From Xylanimonas protaetiae (GTDB lineage: Bacteria > Actinomycetota > Actinomycetes > Actinomycetales > Cellulomonadaceae): a stretch of DNA of 64,000 nucleotides. The stretch is from positions 1,364,001 to 1,428,000 of the forward strand of contig NZ_CP035493.1 in the NCBI RefSeq assembly GCF_004135385.1, given 5' to 3'. Each line of letters opens with the position of its first letter. Positions within the stretch are counted from its first letter, which is position 1. The notes beneath the pieces are model-generated. The model worked only from the letters and a program-made list of their open reading frames with translations, was not told the DNA's origin and searched no databases. The translations under genes were made by a program, and so were the position numbers. Positions 53,195-61,440 of the stretch are shown piece after piece.

Positions 53195-53201
53195 GCACGC
53201 C

Positions 53202-53653
53202 ATGAGCGAGGACGCGCCGATCCTCACGGTCACCCAGGCGGCCCAGCTCGCCGGGATGCACCCGCAGACGCTGCGGCAGTACGACCGTCTCGGCCTCGTC
53301 GTGCCCCGCCGCACCCTGGGCCGCGGCCGGCGCTACTCGCGGCGCGACGTCGCCAACCTGCTCGAGGTCCAGCGGCTAGCGCAGGGCGAGGGCATCAACC
53401 TCGCCGGTATCAAGCGGATCCTCGACCTCCAGCGGCACGTGTCCGTGCTCGAGGACCAGCTCGCGAAGCTCCTCGCCTACCAGGCGCAGCAGTACCAGGC
53501 CGAGCGGCGCGTGTTCACCGCCGGCACGGAGGGCGACGTCGTCGTCGTTCAGCGGGGCGGCGCGCGCACCGCGAGCACCTGTACCTCGAGCCGGGTACGG
53601 AGGACCGCGGCGCGCTCGTGCTGTGGCGGCCCCGGCCCCCGCGCGAGGACTGA
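53202..53653 (+). pseudogene. hspR: heat-shock repressor HspR, apparent single-base frameshift
   Basis: This MerR-family repressor has its HTH in ILTVTQAAQLAGMHPQTLRQYDRLGLV (about 6-32) and a coiled coil DLQRHVSVLEDQLAKLLAYQ. The frame is good to VVVVQRGGART. The family-like C-terminal end (REHLYLEP, then GALVLWRPRP and the stop at 53651-53653) lies in the next frame, so one base is missing between about 53554 and 53573. Without repair the chain reads on into nonsense. HspR represses the dnaK operon by binding HAIR with DnaK as corepressor. It is the last gene of dnaK-grpE-dnaJ-hspR. Confidence 0.85.
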
Positions 53654-53676
53654 GCTACGCGCGAGGACTGAGCTAC
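53641..53676. repeat. 18-bp tandem duplication at convergent stop codons
   Basis: GCGCGAGGACTGAGCTAC occurs twice in a row (53641-53658, 53659-53676). Each unit carries a TGA on the plus strand (hspR end) and a TAG on the minus strand (end of the GGDEF-like gene), so the duplication preserves both stops. Confidence 0.9.
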
Positions 53677-54437
53677 CGGCCCAGCTGGCCGAGCAGCTCG
53701 ACGGCGTCGGCGTGCGCCGCAGGGAGGTGCTCGACCCATACGCGGGTCGGGCGCCGCATCGCCCCGGCGAGCCCGAGGATCTCGGCGTTCTTCTCCACCA
53801 CCCGGCGCAGCGTCTGCGCCAGCTGGGGCGTGCCCTGGCTGCGCGGGCACAGCACCGCGTAGATCCCGTCGGAGAGCACCGCCATCGGGTGCCCGGTGCC
53901 GAACACCTGGTCCAGCGTGCGTCCCACCGTGGCCGCCCGGGCCATGCGCCGCCACGCGTCGAGGTCGTCGAGCGCGACGTCGAGGACGACGAGGCACGAC
54001 GTCTCGCTCGCGGTGCTGCCCTCCCGCTCCGCCTGGCCGTACGTCTCGCGCAGGCGCTCGCCGAGGTACTCGGCCGTCGCCAGGCCCGTCCCCGGGTCAC
54101 GCACCACCGCGTGGGCGGGGACCGCCTCGTGCCCCTCGGCCCAGCCGACCGCCAGGGCGCGCACCGCCTCGACGTCGACGGGCCGGCCGAGAGCGCGGTA
54201 CAGGCAGGTCACGTCGTCGAGCGCCTCACCCATGCCCACGCCCGCGCTGCCACGTGCCGCGCCGAGCCGGTGCGCCGCGGCCTCAGGCCCACGACCAGCC
54301 TCGACGGCCTCCACGAGGGCGTCGACCGCGGGGTGGTACCAGTCGCCGGGTCGAAGCCAGACGTCGGCCAGGCTCGCCGCCCGCCAGCGTTCGCGCAGGT
54401 CAGCATCGCCCGGTGCCCCTGCCGGCGTGCGGTTCAC
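53673..54437 (-). CDS. degenerate GGDEF-like domain protein
   Basis: About 254 residues. A helical N-terminal half (about 1-115) precedes a C-terminal domain that aligns with GGDEF proteins: VRDPGTGLATAEYLGERLRETY matches the DxLTGL...R start, and HPMAVLSDGIYAVLC sits where GGDEF would be. The catalytic residues are lost (SDGIY), so diguanylate cyclase activity is not expected; a sensory or scaffold role is possible. I prefer the GTG at 54437, which has GGAGGTG 8 bases upstream, over the ATG at 54464. Confidence 0.6.
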   Translation of the reverse strand: MNRTPAGAPGDADLRERWRAASLADVWLRPGDWYHPAVDALVEAVEAGRGPEAAAHRLGAARGSAGVGMGEALDDVTCLYRALGRPVDVEAVRALAVGWAEGHEAVPAHAVVRDPGTGLATAEYLGERLRETYGQAEREGSTASETSCLVVLDVALDDLDAWRRMARAATVGRTLDQVFGTGHPMAVLSDGIYAVLCPRSQGTPQLAQTLRRVVEKNAEILGLAGAMRRPTRVWVEHLPAAHADAVELLGQLGR

Positions 54438-54516
54438 GTTCTGTTCACCTCCACGGGCGACCATTCTCCCGCAGCGGGCCCCTCACAACCACTGCCGCGT
54501 CCGTCCACAGATCAGT

Positions 54517-54560
54517 TTCACCCTCGGCGAGCGGGTGAATGCGCCGTATAGTGACGGCGC
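54517..54560 (+). promoter_or_regulatory. putative promoter and inverted repeats upstream of the sigma fusion gene
   Basis: TTCACCC (54517-54523) and GGGTGAA (54533-54539) form an inverted repeat with a 9-bp spacer. Next, GCGCCGT (54541-54547) and ACGGCGC (54554-54560) surround TATAGT (54547-54552), a good -10 sequence. No clear -35 box is seen. The two palindromes around a -10 suggest a regulated promoter, perhaps recognised by the sigma factor itself. Confidence 0.45.
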
Positions 54561-54615
54561 TGCCGGACTACGCGAACCGGTGGAATCGACAGCAACGGTC
54601 AGATCGGCGGGGGAC

Positions 54616-57600
54616 GTGACTGACGTCTACATCGGCTCGGGCGACCAGCCCACGTCGCCCAGCGACGCGGAGCTGATCCTCGAGGTGCGAGGAGGCGACC
54701 TCGAGGCGTACGGCGCGCTCTATGAGAGGCACGCCGCCGCTGCCCGCCGCCTCGCGCTGTCTTACGTCCGCAACGCTGCGGACGCCGACGACGTCGTCGC
54801 CGACTCCTTCGCGCGCGTGCTGCGCGTGCTCCAGTCCGGCCGCGGTCCCGACCAGATGTTCCGGCCGTACCTGTTCACCGTCGTGAAGAACGCCGCCATC
54901 GAGCTCGCCAAGGGGCACCAGCGCACGCAGCCCACCGCCGACGAGGCCACGTTCGAGTCGGCGCTGTTCTCGGCCGCGACGTCGGAGGACCCGGCGCTCG
55001 CCGGCTTCGAGAAGACCGTCGTCTCGCGCGCGTACCGCAACCTGCCCGAACGGTGGCAGGCCGTGCTCTGGTACACGGAGGTCGAGGGGTACACCCCGGC
55101 CCAGATCGCGCCGATCCTCGGGCTCACCGCCAACGGCGTGTCCGCGCTCGCGTACCGCGCGCGCGAGGGCCTGCGCGTCGGGTACCTCCAGCAGCACCTG
55201 GCCGGGTCCTCGGCCGACGCGTGCCGCACGGTCAACCCGCTGCTCGGCGCGTACGTGCGCGGGGCGCTCGCCAACCGCGAGATCGCCAAGGTCGACGGCC
55301 ACCTCAAGACGTGCGGCGAGTGCCGCACGCTCGTGCTCGAGCTCTCCGACGTCGCGCACGGGATGCGCGGGGTCGTCGCGCCGCTCGTGCTCGGCGTCGT
55401 CGGCCTGGGCCTGCTGGGGGCGCTGCCGCTCGGCGTGGTCGCCGGAGCGGGCGCTGCCGGCATCGCGGGCGGCGGCGCCGTGGGCGGAGCCGCCACGGGC
55501 GCCGCGGCGGCCGGGCTCGCGGGGTCCACGGGGGCCGGGGCGGGGGGTGCGGCCGCCACGCTGCACGCCGGGTCGCTCACCGCCGGCGTCCTGGGCGGCT
55601 CGACGGGCGCGGGCGCCACCGCCGCGGGCGCCGCCGGGACCGCCGCGGCCGGGACCGCGGCCGGGACCGCCGCCGGGACCGCCGCGGCCGGGGCGACCGC
55701 CTCAGCCACGGCCGCGACGGCGGCCGCCTCGGCCACCGCTGCCGCCTCGGCGACCGCGGCGAGCGCGTCGGCCGCCGTCTCGTCGATCGTCGTCACCTCG
55801 GCCGGCGCCGTCGTCGGTACCTCGGGCGTCGCGGCCGCGGCGAGCGCGGTCGCCGTCGCGGCCGTCGGCGTCGTCACGGTGCTCGGGGTGCTCGCGCCGC
55901 CGGACACGGCCGCGAGCGTCACGCCCGCGCCGTCGCCGACGGCGGTCGTCGCCGCGCCGGTGCAGAACCTGCTCGCGCCACCCGTGACGCTGCCGACGCC
56001 GGAGATCTCGCCGTCCGACGTGTCGGTGCTGGACCAGGCGACGCCCCTGCCGCTCGGCGACCCCGCCGCGCTCACGGTCGCGCCCGTCAGCACGGGGACG
56101 CTCGAGCCGCGCGTGCCGCAGCGCGTCGAGCTCGAGGTCACCAACTCCGGCGAGCAGACGGCCTTCGGCACGACGGCGCGGTTCTCGCTCGAGAGCGGCC
56201 TGACGCCCACCTTCGCCCTGTCGACCGGTGCCATGGGGGCCCCGGCCGCCGGCCTCCCGCTCGACGCCGACGCGCTGCGCTGCCGTCCCGCGAAGGACGG
56301 CACGGGCGACGTCCTCTGCTCGCTCGGCGACGTGCCCGGCGGGGCCACCCAGACGCTCGCGTTCGACGTCGTGGCCCGCAACGGCGGCAGCTACGACATC
56401 GGCGGCCAGGTGTGGGCGACGGGCGTGCAGCCCGCGGCGATCGAGGTGCCGCCCGCGGCCGTCGAGACGTACGGCGCCGAGCTGACGGCGGAGGTCGGGA
56501 CGCTCGCGAACCTGCCGAACCCCGGCGTGGGCGACCTGCCCGTCGCCGTCGCGAACTCCGGCGACAGCGGGGCGCCCGCAGGCTGGTCCGTCGACGTCAC
56601 GCTGCCGGACGGGCTCCTGCTGGCGGGCTCCGGGGGTGGGCTGGCGTGCACCGCCGACGCGACGGACGCGCAGTCCGTGACGTGCACGGCCGCGACGCCG
56701 CGGGCGCTCGCCCCGGGCGAGGAGGCGTCCGGGACGCTCCAGGTGCTCGCCCCCGCGACCGCCACGAGCGGGACCCTCGCGGCCGCCGCCGTGCCCGTCG
56801 CCACCGACGACGTCCACGTCGTCTCCGGCAGCGGCGCCGTCACCGTGCAGGCGCCGTGGGACGGGATGTCCGCGCCGGAGGTCACGACGCGCTGCCTCGC
56901 GACCGGAGGCCTGGCGACGGCCGACGCCGTCGTGGGCGGCACGTTCCGGAACACGACCTCGCAGGCGGTCGCCGTGCGGCTCGACGCCGCGGGCGGGACG
57001 GACGTCTCGCGGACCCTGCTCCCGGGCGAGCAGGCGGACCTCGTGGTGCACGACGGCCTCCGCGTCCCCGCGGGCGCGGCCACATGGACGCTCACGACGG
57101 CCGTGGCCGGCAGCGACTACTCGACGTCGGTCTCCGGCGGCGCGGTCGTCGAGACCGAGTGCTACACCCCCGGGTGGGGCGTGACCGCGGCGGTGACGCC
57201 GCGCAACGCGGGCGGCCAGGTACAGCTCGTGGGCACGGTCACCAACACCTCGACCGACCCCATGCGCGTCGAGCTGCGCGCCCAGGGCGGCACCTCGGGC
57301 GCGGTGACGCTCGACGCCGGCGCGACCACGACGCTCACGCTCGACACGCACCAGAGCAGCCTCCCGGCCGGCGTCGCGACGTTCGGGCTGTCCCGCTGGG
57401 TGCCCGACGTCGACGGCGACCTGCCGGCGGTGACCGCCCAGCCGTCGGCGCCGGTCGAGGCGTCCTACACCGGGGCCACGATCGCCCCGGCCGTGGGCGC
57501 GGGCGGCACGGCCTCGTACGTCGGCGACTGCGCCTACGACCCCGCGACCGAGACCTCCACGCGCACGGCCCTCGTCACGCTCGACAACACCGGCTCGACC

Positions 57601-58821
57601 CTCCCCGTCGAGTTCACGGTCGCAGGGTCCCCCGTGACGCTCGCCGGCGGCGAGACCCGGACGGTCCGCGTGCCCGTCACCCCGGGGACCGGCGCGCTGG
57701 ACGTGACCGCCGACGGCCGCTCGATCGCGCACGTGCCCACGCACGTGGACACGTGCGCGTCGCTCCCGTGGCCCGAGGACGTCACCCTGATGGCGCAGTC
57801 CCGCTGCGTGCCGCCGGACGGCCCGGACAGCGCTCCGACCGTGACCCTCACCGTCGCCGACGCCGGGGCGCGCGTCTACCAGGTCCGCACGTCGCTCGGG
57901 CGCAGCGCCTGGAGCGACCCCACGACGATCGCGGCCGGCAGCACCACGACCACCGACCTCGGGCTGGGCGACGGGCTGCGGTCCCGCGGCGGCACGGTCG
58001 TCGTCGAGCTGACGCGGGTGATCGAGGGGAAGCCGTTCACCGTGAGCAGGTCCGCGGGCTACGGGCCGGTGAGCTGCGTGGTCGTCGCGCCGGACGCGAG
58101 CCTGGCCCTCGGCGACGTCGTCGTCGACCCCGGCAACGGGCGGCCGACCTCGAGCCGCCCCGCGTCCGTGGTGCTCGACAACTCCCGGTCGAACGTGCCC
58201 CTGCGGTTCTTCGTCTCCGGCGGCGCCGCCGCGGACCGGACCGTCCCGCCCGGCGAGTCGCGGACGGTCGACCTCGGCACCGTCACCGGCCGCACCGGCG
58301 CGAGCTACACGATCCGGTCCGGCTCCTGGTCGACGACCCTGGCCGTCGACCCGTTCACGGGCACCGCCGGCTGGTGCGCGGCCGCGTGGAGCGGGGCGAC
58401 CGAAGCCCGCGGCGGCTACGCGGTCGGCGACGTCGTGAGCGCCGGCGCGACGAGCTACCGGTACGTCGGCCCCGGCACCCCGAAGGACGTCGGCGCCGAC
58501 CGCGCGAGCCGTGACGGCGACCGGAGCAGCGACGGCATCGTCGGCCAGACCGGGACGAGCCAGACGGGGACGAGCCAGACGGGGACGAGCCAGACCGGAG
58601 CGGTTCAGACGGGGACCAGCCAGACAGGTGGCGTCGGCGGCAACGGACCCAGCGGCAACGGGTTCGGCGGCAACGCCCGCGGCGGCCACGGCTGGGGTCA
58701 CGGCACGGGCGCCGGGTTCTCCCGCGGCGTCGTCGGGATCGTCCCGCAGTTCGGCTCGTGGGTCACCCCGCCCGCGTGGAACGACGCCTGGCAGGCCACG
58801 GGCTCCTGCGAGACCCGCTGA
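54616..58821 (+). CDS. sigma-70 family factor fused to zinc finger, membrane segments and large repeat region
   Basis: The chain has 1401 residues. Residues 17-95 are sigma region 2 (DAELILEVRGGDLEAYGALY; YVRNAADADDVVADSFARVL) and 139-188 region 4 (NLPERWQAVLWYTEVEGYTPAQIA). Then come a zf-HC2-like finger (His229, Cys233, Cys236), a membrane segment (about 252-276), Ala/Gly-rich sequence (277-403) and a second hydrophobic segment (404-426). From about 430 there are beta-rich, CARDB/DUF11-like units. In the C-terminal half several 90-120-residue units each begin with a cysteine near 759, 849, 971, 1062, 1153 and 1253. QTGTS repeats lie near 1312-1335. Some ECF groups carry such C-terminal zinc-finger/membrane fusions. 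A membrane-tethered sigma released by proteolysis is one model. GTG start behind GGGGG. Confidence 0.85.
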   Translation: MTDVYIGSGDQPTSPSDAELILEVRGGDLEAYGALYERHAAAARRLALSYVRNAADADDVVADSFARVLRVLQSGRGPDQMFRPYLFTVVKNAAIELAKGHQRTQPTADEATFESALFSAATSEDPALAGFEKTVVSRAYRNLPERWQAVLWYTEVEGYTPAQIAPILGLTANGVSALAYRAREGLRVGYLQQHLAGSSADACRTVNPLLGAYVRGALANREIAKVDGHLKTCGECRTLVLELSDVAHGMRGVVAPLVLGVVGLGLLGALPLGVVAGAGAAGIAGGGAVGGAATGAAAAGLAGSTGAGAGGAAATLHAGSLTAGVLGGSTGAGATAAGAAGTAAAGTAAGTAAGTAAAGATASATAATAAASATAAASATAASASAAVSSIVVTSAGAVVGTSGVAAAASAVAVAAVGVVTVLGVLAPPDTAASVTPAPSPTAVVAAPVQNLLAPPVTLPTPEISPSDVSVLDQATPLPLGDPAALTVAPVSTGTLEPRVPQRVELEVTNSGEQTAFGTTARFSLESGLTPTFALSTGAMGAPAAGLPLDADALRCRPAKDGTGDVLCSLGDVPGGATQTLAFDVVARNGGSYDIGGQVWATGVQPAAIEVPPAAVETYGAELTAEVGTLANLPNPGVGDLPVAVANSGDSGAPAGWSVDVTLPDGLLLAGSGGGLACTADATDAQSVTCTAATPRALAPGEEASGTLQVLAPATATSGTLAAAAVPVATDDVHVVSGSGAVTVQAPWDGMSAPEVTTRCLATGGLATADAVVGGTFRNTTSQAVAVRLDAAGGTDVSRTLLPGEQADLVVHDGLRVPAGAATWTLTTAVAGSDYSTSVSGGAVVETECYTPGWGVTAAVTPRNAGGQVQLVGTVTNTSTDPMRVELRAQGGTSGAVTLDAGATTTLTLDTHQSSLPAGVATFGLSRWVPDVDGDLPAVTAQPSAPVEASYTGATIAPAVGAGGTASYVGDCAYDPATETSTRTALVTLDNTGSTLPVEFTVAGSPVTLAGGETRTVRVPVTPGTGALDVTADGRSIAHVPTHVDTCASLPWPEDVTLMAQSRCVPPDGPDSAPTVTLTVADAGARVYQVRTSLGRSAWSDPTTIAAGSTTTTDLGLGDGLRSRGGTVVVELTRVIEGKPFTVSRSAGYGPVSCVVVAPDASLALGDVVVDPGNGRPTSSRPASVVLDNSRSNVPLRFFVSGGAAADRTVPPGESRTVDLGTVTGRTGASYTIRSGSWSTTLAVDPFTGTAGWCAAAWSGATEARGGYAVGDVVSAGATSYRYVGPGTPKDVGADRASRDGDRSSDGIVGQTGTSQTGTSQTGTSQTGAVQTGTSQTGGVGGNGPSGNGFGGNARGGHGWGHGTGAGFSRGVVGIVPQFGSWVTPPAWNDAWQATGSCETR

Positions 58822-58880
58822 CGACTCCGCCCCAGGCGCCCGGGGCACCTGGGGCGGCAGCCGTCAGCAGACGGGGTCCG

Positions 58881-59516
58881 TCAGACGACGCCGTAGAGGC
58901 GGTCACCCGCGTCGCCCAGGCCGGGGACGATGTAGCGCTTCTCGTTGAGGCGCTCGTCCACCGCGGCGACGACGATCTCGACGTCGACCCGGCCGCCCAT
59001 CGCCTCCTCGACGACCTTGAGGCCCTCGGGCGCGGCCAGCAGGCACACGCACGTGACCTCGCGGGCACCGCGCTCGAACACGTAGTCGATGGCCGCGACG
59101 AGCGTGCCGCCCGTGGCGAGCATCGGGTCCAGCAGGAACACCTGGCGGTCGGTGAGGTCGTCGGGCAGGCGGTTGGCGTAGGTGACGGCCTCGTAGGTGG
59201 TCTCGTCGCGCTGGAGGCCCAGGAACCCGACCTCGGCGCTCGGCAGCAGGCGCGTCATGCCGTCGAGCATGCCCAGCCCGGCGCGCAGGATCGGGATGAC
59301 GATGGGGGCCGGGTCGGCGATCTTCGCGCCCGTCGTCGTCGTCACCGGCGTCTCGATCTGGTGCGGCACCGTCCGCACGTGCCGCGTCGCCTCGTAGGCG
59401 AGCAGCGTGACCAGCTCGTCGACGAGGAGGCGGAACGTCGCCGACGGCGTGTTCTTGTCGCGCAGGACGGTGAGCTTGTGGTCCACCAGCGGGTGGTCGG
59501 CGACGTGGAGGCGCAT
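58881..59516 (-). CDS. upp: uracil phosphoribosyltransferase
   Basis: This 211-residue salvage enzyme converts uracil and PRPP to UMP. The PRPP loop reads [21 protein letters not shown] (about 125-145), and the uracil-binding C-terminus is [27 protein letters not shown] (about 76-86) is also diagnostic. The length is normal. It is divergent from the deaminase gene at 59692, with about 175 bp between them. Confidence 0.96.
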   Translation of the reverse strand: MRLHVADHPLVDHKLTVLRDKNTPSATFRLLVDELVTLLAYEATRHVRTVPHQIETPVTTTTGAKIADPAPIVIPILRAGLGMLDGMTRLLPSAEVGFLGLQRDETTYEAVTYANRLPDDLTDRQVFLLDPMLATGGTLVAAIDYVFERGAREVTCVCLLAAPEGLKVVEEAMGGRVDVEIVVAAVDERLNEKRYIVPGLGDAGDRLYGVV

Positions 59517-59691
59517 GCCCTCACGCTACCGGCGGCGGCGGCCCGCGACGCGCCGGACGGCGCCCGGCCCGCCGTCGCGGGGCACGGCGCGGGCGACCGC
59601 CCGGCCGGGCCCCGACACGGCGGTGCCACGGACGTCCCGCGCACGCACCAGCACATAGGCTCGCCGGAGGCGGACGGGGCGAGGAGGCGCG

Positions 59692-60231
59692 GTGGGCGAC
59701 GACGTGCACGGGATCGCGCTGCCCTGGAGCGCTGGCACCTTTCCGCCCCCCACGCTGTCCCAGCGCCAGGTCGTGTGGGACGCCCTCATGGGCATGGCCC
59801 TGCACGAGGCTACGCACGCGCTCGCGTCGGGCGACGTGCCCGTGGGGGCGGTCGTCGTCGGGCCCGACGGGCGGCTGCTCGGGGCTGGTCGCAACCGCCG
59901 CGAGGAGACCGGCGACCCGACCGCGCACGCCGAGGTGCTCGCGCTGCGGCAGGCCGCGATGTCGCGCAAGGAGTGGCGGCTCGAGGGCTGCACGCTCGTC
60001 GTCACGCTCGAGCCGTGCGTCATGTGCGCGGGCGCGCTCGTCGCCGCGCGCGTGCGGCGCGTCGTGCTCGGGGCGTGGGACCCCAAGGCGGGCGCCACGG
60101 GCTCCGTGTGGGACCTCGTGCGCGACCAGCGCGCGAACCATGCCGTCGAGGTCGTCGGCGGCGTCCGCGAGGACGAGTGCGGCGCCGTGCTGCGCGCGTT
60201 CTTCGAGTCTCACCGGGAGGGTCCACGATGA
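59692..60231 (+). CDS. tadA: tRNA adenosine deaminase TadA-like (nucleoside deaminase)
   Basis: This 179-residue zinc-dependent deaminase carries the zinc motifs TAHAEV (about 82-87, His and catalytic Glu) and LEPCVMCAGAL (about 104-114, two cysteines). It is probably TadA, which makes inosine at the wobble position of tRNA-Arg(ACG), although cytosine/guanine deaminases share the motifs. The GTG at 59692 follows GAGGAGG. Its TGA overlaps the start of the next gene. Confidence 0.9.
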   Translation: MGDDVHGIALPWSAGTFPPPTLSQRQVVWDALMGMALHEATHALASGDVPVGAVVVGPDGRLLGAGRNRREETGDPTAHAEVLALRQAAMSRKEWRLEGCTLVVTLEPCVMCAGALVAARVRRVVLGAWDPKAGATGSVWDLVRDQRANHAVEVVGGVREDECGAVLRAFFESHREGPR

Positions 60232-61430
60232 CCGACGACGCGCCACGCCCGGCACGCACCGTCCTGTTCGAGCCCCGCAACGTGTGGCGGGTGGGGCTCG
60301 TGGTGCTCGCCCTCATCGCGCTCGCCGCCGTCGTCATGTTCGTGTTCCGGGCGGGCGGCTCGCTGCTGTTCACCGTGTTCACGGCCTGGTTCGTGTCCCT
60401 CGCGATCGAGCCGGCGGTCGGGCGCCTGGCCAGGCGCATGCCGCGCGGCGCGGCGACCGGCCTCGTGATGCTGGGCGTCATCATCTTCTTCGGCGCCTTC
60501 CTCGCCCTGTTCGGCAACCTCGTCGTCCAACAGGTCTCCACCCTGGTCGAGGCCATCCCGGACCTCGTGAACCGGGCCCTCGACCTCGCCTACGACCAGT
60601 TCGGCGTCCGCTACTCGCTCGACGACCTGCTCTCGCAGGTGCAGCAGAACGCGGGCAGCGCCGCGAACCTCGCCGGGACGCTCGCCGGCGGGATCCTCAG
60701 CTTCATCGGGACGCTCGCGGGCGCGGTCGGCACGTTCTTCGTCTTCGCGCTCATGCTGTTCTACCTGTCGGCCGACGGGCCGCGGCTGCGCCGCTGGATC
60801 GCCTCCCTCTTCCCGCCCAAGGCGCAGGAGGCGACCCTCACGGCCTGGGACACCATGGCCGAGAAGACCGGCCGGTTCGTCGGCGCCCGCCTGCTGCTCG
60901 CCACGGTCAACGCGACGTGCACCGCGATCGTGTTCGCGATCATCGGCCTGCCGTCCTGGCTGGCGCTGGCCCTGTGGACGGGCATCGTGGCCCAGTTCGT
61001 CCCCGCGATCGGCACGTACATCGCGATCGCGCTGCCCACGCTCGTCGGGGCGCTCAGCCCCAACCCGTGGCTGGGGCTCATCGCGCTCGGCTGGGGCGTG
61101 CTCTACCAGCAGGTCGAGAACCTCACGATCGAGCCGCGCATCAGCGCCCGCGCCGTGAACGTGAACCCCGCCGTCGGCTTCGGGTCCGTCATCCTCGGCA
61201 CGTCGATGTTCGGCATCGCGGGTGCGCTGCTCGCGATCCCCGTCGTCGCCATGCTGCTCACGCTGCTGGACATCTACCGGACGCGGTACGAGCTCCTGCC
61301 CGAGCTCGCGGAGCCCGGGTCCGCGGCCGCGGGCTCCGACGCCGTCCCGGGGACGGGAGGGCCGCCGACGCCGGAGAGGAGCGCGGCTCCGGAGGAGGGC
61401 ACCCCGAGCGAACCCGACCCGGAGGCGTGA
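60228..61430 (+). CDS. AI-2E family transporter (PerM-like) membrane protein
   Basis: This 400-residue protein has about eight membrane helices. The AI-2E/PerM family pattern is seen in the N-terminal helices (LLFTVFTAWFVSLAIEPAVGRL), a soluble middle segment (QVQQNAGSAANLAGTLAGGIL) and FVPAIGTYIAIALPTLVGAL with QQVENLTIEPRISARAVNVNP towards the end. The C-terminal 45 residues are a Pro/Glu/Ala tail. The true substrate of this branch is unknown. Its ATG overlaps the upstream stop. Confidence 0.87.
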   Translation: MTDDAPRPARTVLFEPRNVWRVGLVVLALIALAAVVMFVFRAGGSLLFTVFTAWFVSLAIEPAVGRLARRMPRGAATGLVMLGVIIFFGAFLALFGNLVVQQVSTLVEAIPDLVNRALDLAYDQFGVRYSLDDLLSQVQQNAGSAANLAGTLAGGILSFIGTLAGAVGTFFVFALMLFYLSADGPRLRRWIASLFPPKAQEATLTAWDTMAEKTGRFVGARLLLATVNATCTAIVFAIIGLPSWLALALWTGIVAQFVPAIGTYIAIALPTLVGALSPNPWLGLIALGWGVLYQQVENLTIEPRISARAVNVNPAVGFGSVILGTSMFGIAGALLAIPVVAMLLTLLDIYRTRYELLPELAEPGSAAAGSDAVPGTGGPPTPERSAAPEEGTPSEPDPEA

Positions 61431-61440
61431 GCATGGGGGC

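Noticed and set aside
58550-58630. 15-bp repeats as a small CRISPR array
   Set aside because: The units are contiguous with no unique spacers and encode in-frame QTGTS repeats of the sigma fusion protein.
55702-58848. Long minus-strand open frame opposite the sigma fusion gene
   Set aside because: Composition is low-complexity Arg/Ala/Gly with no motif, while the plus strand has clear sigma and zinc-finger domains.
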